Assembly: GCA_954871525.1 (NCBI GenBank) | Contig: OX940865.1 | Location: 744,001-808,000, forward strand | Length of the DNA: 64,000 bases | Source: Parietaria judaica | Taxonomy: Eukaryota > Streptophyta > Magnoliopsida > Rosales > Urticaceae | Direction of reading: 5' to 3' | Shown: piece by piece, positions 59,313 through 64,000 of the stretch | Position numbering within the stretch: the stretch's first letter is position 1 | How the letters are laid out: each line of letters starts with the position of its first letter | Position numbers and translations under genes: made by a program | The notes under the pieces: generated by a model | Database searches by the model: none | What the model saw: only the letters and a program-made list of their open reading frames with translations | Told to the model about the DNA's origin: nothing

Positions 59313-60440
59313 TGTTGACGTGGTTTCCCACCTCAAACAGTCAAGTGTGACTTGTGAGTGTATGATATTTTTGAATAGGATGATTTGGTGGAATTGCAAG
59401 CTCTCGATTCACTCACGATATATATGTATATATATAAAAGCAATATAAATGAGACGAGGGATTTTTTATAGAGGTTCGTCCGATGTCAGTAGTTGACTAC
59501 TTCCTCTGTTAGTTTATTGCGACAATTGACACAGATGGATAGCTACAGACAGCAAAATAACGCCTAGAAATAGAATCGAATAAGAAGGGGGAAAGAATAC
59601 AACAAAATCTCAAAGTGAGCAAAAATGCCGGGTAGAAGCTTTTGGTATATTCTCTCAGAGTTGTAAGTATGCGTGTGTGTTGATCTAAGCTTGAGCCAGG
59701 TATTTATAGGCTTCAATTCCTCCCGTTGGTCTTCCAAGAATCATGGGGTCTTCTCTCCGAGCTGACTGGGTTGAATGGATGATCATGCTACACGTGTCCC
59801 ACGAATTTGTTCTCATCGTCGTGTTTGAATTATGCCCGTTGGAGGCTTGACTCCGTGCTCTTGGTCTTCCGCTTTGGTTTGAAGTGGGATGCCGGGTAGA
59901 GAATATGACAATTCTACCCTCGTCTTTCTGGATTGATGGCGAATGGATATTGGGCTTTTGGGCTCTTTGGGCCTAGTGGCCTTGTATCTGTTGTCTTTGG
60001 TCTCATTGAGAATTTCACTGGGCTACTCAATTGGGCTTTTGCGAATATCGATTTATTTCTTTAAAGCCTTTTGTCTTTGTTTGTAAATTTAATTAAATCA
60101 CAAGTTTAGCACTTTATGTCATATTAAATAATGACGAATTTGCACATCAACCGTTAGCCCCCTACTATAAAAAATACGAAGTAAATTTTATAGTATTTAC
60201 TTGATGAAATCATGTAAAATCGTGCCGGATAGGATTAATTAAATTTGTGACTTTTTCCGCAAATCTGCATAATCCATGCATGATTTTGGATAATTTTGAG
60301 ATATGGTGGACGGATAGGGTCTTGAAGCTGTAACCGTCGCTTTGAATTTCGGGCGGGAACAGTTACAACACGCGTCCCAATTTGCGGAGTTCGAAGAGAA
60401 TAAACTCTTCACATTCTCCTGACACAACTGTCATGCTGAC
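59313..60440 (+). repeat. Family D repeat (second copy)
   Basis: Starts TGTTGACGTGGTTTCCCACC, as at 13695. Similarity to 19040-19900 runs through TTATAGGCTTCAATT and TTATGCCCGTTGG, and again at ACACGCGTCCCAATTTGC (about 60369). A possible inner boundary is CACATCAA at 60150 next to the purine-rich complement of TTAGCCCCCTA. Probably an LTR or 5' region of the gag-like element that follows; orientation and ends are unresolved. Confidence 0.5.
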
Positions 60441-60529
60441 GTGTCGCCGGATAGCTCACTGATCTCAACCGTAGGATGAGGTTTGTTGCAATTTTCGAGG
60501 AAACCCTAACCGTAGGATCAACGACAATT

Positions 60530-60981
60530 TTCAAGTATAAATACTCGAGTGTTTCGCATTAATGGGCACGTCTCTTCACCTTCATCCCATCACACGTCTT
60601 GTCGAAGGTAACCTCTCCCTCTCTCCTCTATATATACTTTTCTTTGCATTCGAATACTATTTTTGATATTTTAGAGAGAGAAAAGTTTCGAGTTTAGAGA
60701 TACAAGCTCTGCGTTTTCCATTGAAGGTATTCCGAGGTTCATGTCTTCGTCTTCTTCGTCGAACTCCGAGGGAGTCCATGTTCTAGCCTTCTTTTTAATT
60801 GCTATCTTTTATTTTCTAAGGATTTGTTAGGAGGTTCTTTTCTAGGATTTTGTTCTTTCGGTTTTTGTAGAGTTTGAATCTCTGTCTTTTCTGGTTTCTG
60901 GGTTTTTGTGCTCGTCGAGGTAGTTTTCAGTTTTTTCTAGGATATTTTAGACAAAATGGGTCCTAAAAAGGCAGTCTCAAG
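60530..60981 (+). promoter_or_regulatory. Promoter-like region and leader of the gag-like gene
   Basis: AAGTATAAATACTCGAG at about 60533 is a good TATA box for the plus strand. A CT-rich stretch (60610-60640) and a long leader follow before the ATG at 60982. An earlier ATG at 60957 is in a frame that closes quickly. Confidence 0.5.
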
Positions 60982-63735
60982 ATGGCAGACGGAGTTTCTG
61001 GTTACAGATCTCCTAAGTCGATTCTGAAGCCTAAAGATCTAGTTAGGATCCTGGTAGAATATAAAATTCCCCAAACTATAGAGCTAAGGTTGCCGGGGCC
61101 AGACGAACATGCCGACGAGCAGAACTTGGACTGCTGGGGCTGTGTATATCAGAGGTTTTTCGAGTCCGGGGGGCTTAGGTTTCCTATTCCCGAACTCATT
61201 TCAAAGTATCTTACACACCTTAGGGTTTCTATTGGGCAACTTAGCCCAAATTCTTTTCGGATTCAAACGGCCTTACTCGTCCGGGCTCACGAGTGTTTGT
61301 ATTCACTTACACTCCAAGAACTGTTGACGGGCTTGGTCATCAAGGTTAATGGTCAGGCCAAGGGTAGGTTTTTCCTATCCGTTAAGGAAGGGAAGATCAT
61401 CACCGGTCTTCCCAAGAAGGAGAGTACTGCTTGGACCCACAAGTACTTCTTCTTCCTGGCCGGTTAGGAAACGCTTGGTTCTTGGCCGAGTTATAGGAAT
61501 GAATGGGTCCACGAGATAGGTGAGATTCCGGGTTGGGTTTTCTTATTTTCTTATTCGGCTATTTTCGTATGTTTGCTAATTTCTTTTTCTTTTCTTATGC
61601 AGTCGAGGACCCTGAGAAGCCTAAGTCTCTTCCGATTACAGAGGAGTGGAAATATTTGAAGAAGAGGCTCTTTCCTTCTGGTCCGGAGCTTTAGTCGAAC
61701 TTCACGAGGGAGAGGTTCGAAGCTGCCGGTCTTTGGTGTGAGCCAGACGAGGAGGAATTTCCGGGTATGATTTCTGAACCTATTTCTTTGGTTTTGTTTT
61801 GTATTTTTCTTTCTTTTTTCTAAGTGTGGATTATTGACGTGCAGATGATATGGATGCACTACGCCCGAAGTGACAAAGTCTTCGCCAAAGGTGGAGATAA
61901 GAAGGGCAGGCCAGAGTGTGGGCCTCGGCTGGAGTTGCTCGTCAGGAGACGAGCAGAAGGGTGGAAGAAAGGGTGTCCGGTGCATCAGCACCTGCCATGG
62001 TTTCTCGTCAGGTGCCTCCTATTGAGGTTGTCCCTGAGGCGACCAAGAAGGATGTCGTCGAGCTCTTCGACGATGTGGAAAGTACCCCAGAGGTTATGCC
62101 ATTGGCAAAGCCTTCGGAGGAAGAGGTTGCTCCTCCTTCTGCTCCTGCTTGTCCTTCAAGGGACGCGACTCGTCCTTCTTAGGACAAGGTCCTCCAAATG
62201 ACGGGCTCGGAGGCGGCGGTGAAGAGGCCGCATGAAGGAGGGGATTACGGGGTCCGGAAGAGGGTGAAAGGGGATCCGGCCCCGAAGGATGTGGTGAGGA
62301 GGGACATGGCCCCGAAGGGCGGTGAGAGGGCCTTGGAGAAAGGGAATGGGGTTGCTCGAGGGAGTGAGCGCCCTAAGGAGGCCTCACAAGGCGAGGTGAG
62401 GGAGACGGGGTCGGTCCCCCAGTGGTCGAGGAGCAGGCTAGGGAGAAAACGATCTCCCGGAAGGCGGGGTGCACTTGGATGGGGGAAAAAGTTCTCCACA
62501 ACGCACCCAAGGTGGCGGCCGGTCTCATCCGGCAAATAACGAATGGCGGGGTCGGCAGGTTCCCCAGAAGCATTGCCGAGAAGAGGCCATACAAGGACGT
62601 GGCTGCGGCAAAAACTTTGGTAAGTGTTGTTGACCTTAGGTTTGGTTTTTTACCTTAAGTTTTATTTTTTCTAACGTTGGTTTTTGGACGTGTAGCTCGT
62701 TGCTTCTATCAACGACATGGTCCTCGATTATGAGGATCAACTAGACGAGGCGAAGGAGGGCGGGCAGGCTGCCGAGCAGCTCGCACGGAAGGAAAGGGAA
62801 CTGGCCGATGCTGTGGCGGCCATCCGGGAAAAGGCGGACCAGATCATGTTCATGAGCAAGAGGGTCGCCACCTATGACGCCAAGGTTAAGGGGCTTGGGA
62901 ACACGGTGGTCGATCTCCGTGAAAAGCTGACCAATGTTACCCGGTCGATTGGGGAGGCCCAGAAGGCGAGTGAGGCGGCCGTCAGGCAGATGCTGGCTTC
63001 TGATGCGGCAAAAGGACGGGCTGAGGAGTTGGCCAAGAGGAAGGAGGAGGAGGCATTGTCCTTGAAGGAGGACGTGCAGCGCCTTGCTGCTGAGCTGGCT
63101 GAAGCCCGGCAACAATCTGCTGACCGTGAGGCCGAGAAGAAGGCTATCCGTTCCGATATCGCTGAAAGGTGGAGGAAAGGGACGTGCTACTCGCGTGGTA
63201 TAAAGGTACGGCCGCCGAAAATAGCTGCTTGGATCAAGCCGAAGGTTGCCTTGAGCTGATCCAAGATTTTATTGACAGCAATGTTCAAGATTTTGAGGCC
63301 GAGAAAGAGGTCTTAGAAGGCAACGTTGCTCGCTACCAAGCTCTCTTGGATGCGGTTCCAGCTCCATCGATAGGGTCTCCGGCTATGTCTCTAGAAGCCG
63401 AGTTGACAGACCTTCCCTTTGCAGATCTGAATCTCCGGTCTGAACGGTCGACTGTCGATGAGCTTGCCTCTGAAGATCCCGCCCCTAAGGAGCCCGTTGT
63501 TGAAGATCCCTTGGCCGAGGAGCCTGTTGTCGAGGAGCCCATCCTGTCCGTTCCTGGCAATGCCGAAGAGGTCGCCCTCGAAGAGCAGACCCTGCATGAG
63601 CCTGACACTTTTGAGGAGACCGTCACCGAGGAGCCGACCGAGCATGGAGGCCAGGGCGGTGAAGAAGAAGAGAAGGAGAAAGAGAAGGAGAAGGAGGACC
63701 GAGAGGTCGTGGAGGTACCCGGGGTTGACGCATAG
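60982..63735 (+). pseudogene. Gag-like gene of a 'putative gypsy-type transposon' (Transposase_28-like)
   Basis: Four apparent exons with GT-AG borders: 60982-61519, 61603-61764, 61845-62619, 62696-63735. Exon 1 has LRFPIPELISKYLTHLRVS, IQTALLVRAHECL and KGRFFLSVKEGKIITGLP, the plant-specific gypsy-type transposon (Transposase_28) domain. Exon 2 has ITEEWKYLKKRLFPSGPEL. Exon 4 encodes a long charged coiled coil (EQLARKERELADAVAAIREK, EEALSLKEDVQRLAAELAEA) and, after a frameshift near 63165, an acidic tail of EEPVVEEP-type repeats ending at 63735. In-frame stops lie at about 61466 and 61692, and exon 3 is frameshifted, so this copy is dead. No protease, RT or integrase lies in the window; such elements are usually non-autonomous. 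Confidence 0.75.
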
Positions 63736-64000
63736 AGCGTCCCCTATTTTTATTTTATTTTTTAGTTAATAAGGCCTAAGGCCAGGACAATTTCTCATGG
63801 GCAAGCCTACGGCGGCTTGAACCCTTTTTTGTATGTTTTGGATATGCCCGCGGTTAGGGCCTTTGCAATTTTTTTATATGCTATGCTATGAATTTTTGCC
63901 TCTAAGCTAATTTTCTCCTCGTATTCTCCCTGATATTTGCTATGTTTCATTCGTCTGTTCGAGGTTTCTACTAATTTATTCTATATACGGGTAGAAAATT
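63736..64000 (+). other. 3' flank of the gag-like gene
   Basis: Non-coding sequence with AAGGCCTAAGGCC and GGGCAAGCCTACGGC words, continuing beyond the window. The element's second LTR is not reached. Confidence 0.45.

Noticed and set aside
59313..60150. A second complete solo LTR ending CACATCAA
   Set aside because: No target-site duplication, and similarity to the copy at 19040 continues past the proposed end, so the boundary is not supported.

Overview
This 64-kb window is plant nuclear DNA, almost certainly from a eudicot. The evidence is an intact intron-containing MADS-box gene of the AGL6 type, plant-specific transposon families (Ty1/copia, SIRE-like copia, chromovirus gypsy, Transposase_24-type CACTA, Helitron, hAT MITEs, fold-back elements), AT-rich intergenic DNA and long TA/CT/GAA microsatellites. 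I cannot name the species. No bacterial, organellar, rRNA or tRNA gene was recognised.

There is one convincing host gene: an AGL6-like MIKC-type MADS-box transcription factor on the minus strand (stop codon at 27747, start codon at 32517). It has eight exons of 182, 85, 62, 100, 42, 42, 155 and 94 nt, joining to 253 codons with every splice junction canonical and in phase. Its first intron is about 2 kb, and its last two introns carry small repeats and hairpins. A young copia element (33557-38746) with identical 353-bp LTRs and a CGTGG target-site duplication sits about 1 kb upstream of the start codon.

Left flank (1-27 kb) is layered transposon debris. It holds two small hAT-type MITEs with perfect 8-bp duplications (1521-1994, 2321-2503) and a decayed chromovirus arranged as pol end - LTR - gag-pol - LTR (2950-8355), with a GAA expansion inside gag. 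An LTR-like block (11413-12565) and a chromovirus pol fragment (13100-13306) follow. A CACTA-type element (13790 to about 19040) carries a spliced Transposase_24 pseudogene that has itself been hit by two solo LTRs. A long CT tract, a second Transposase_24 locus with a tandemly multiplied mini-exon (23602-24904), and a Helitron 3' end (27038) complete this part.

Right flank (38.7-64 kb) is also nested. A solo copia LTR lies at 40880-41294. Copies of a 2.7-kb LTR ('family A', complete as a solo LTR at 14655-17418) occur at 42470-45104 plus 54121-54851 and at 56018-59312. The first is interrupted by a CACTA-like non-autonomous element (42865-43916) and a decayed 9-kb SIRE-like copia element with an extra env-position ORF (45105-54120). 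The second is interrupted by a fold-back element (56811-57993). The window ends in a decayed gag-like gene of a 'putative gypsy-type transposon' (60982-63735) encoding a Transposase_28-like domain, a coiled coil and an acidic tail.

Order of insertion can be read from the nesting: family A LTRs went in before the SIRE, CACTA and fold-back elements. The copia near AGL6 is the youngest large insertion, judged by LTR identity. I saw no clearly new functional system. The most unusual structures are the tandem exon-intron array, a stem-loop retained in several family A copies, the fold-back element and the young copia with a broken reverse transcriptase.
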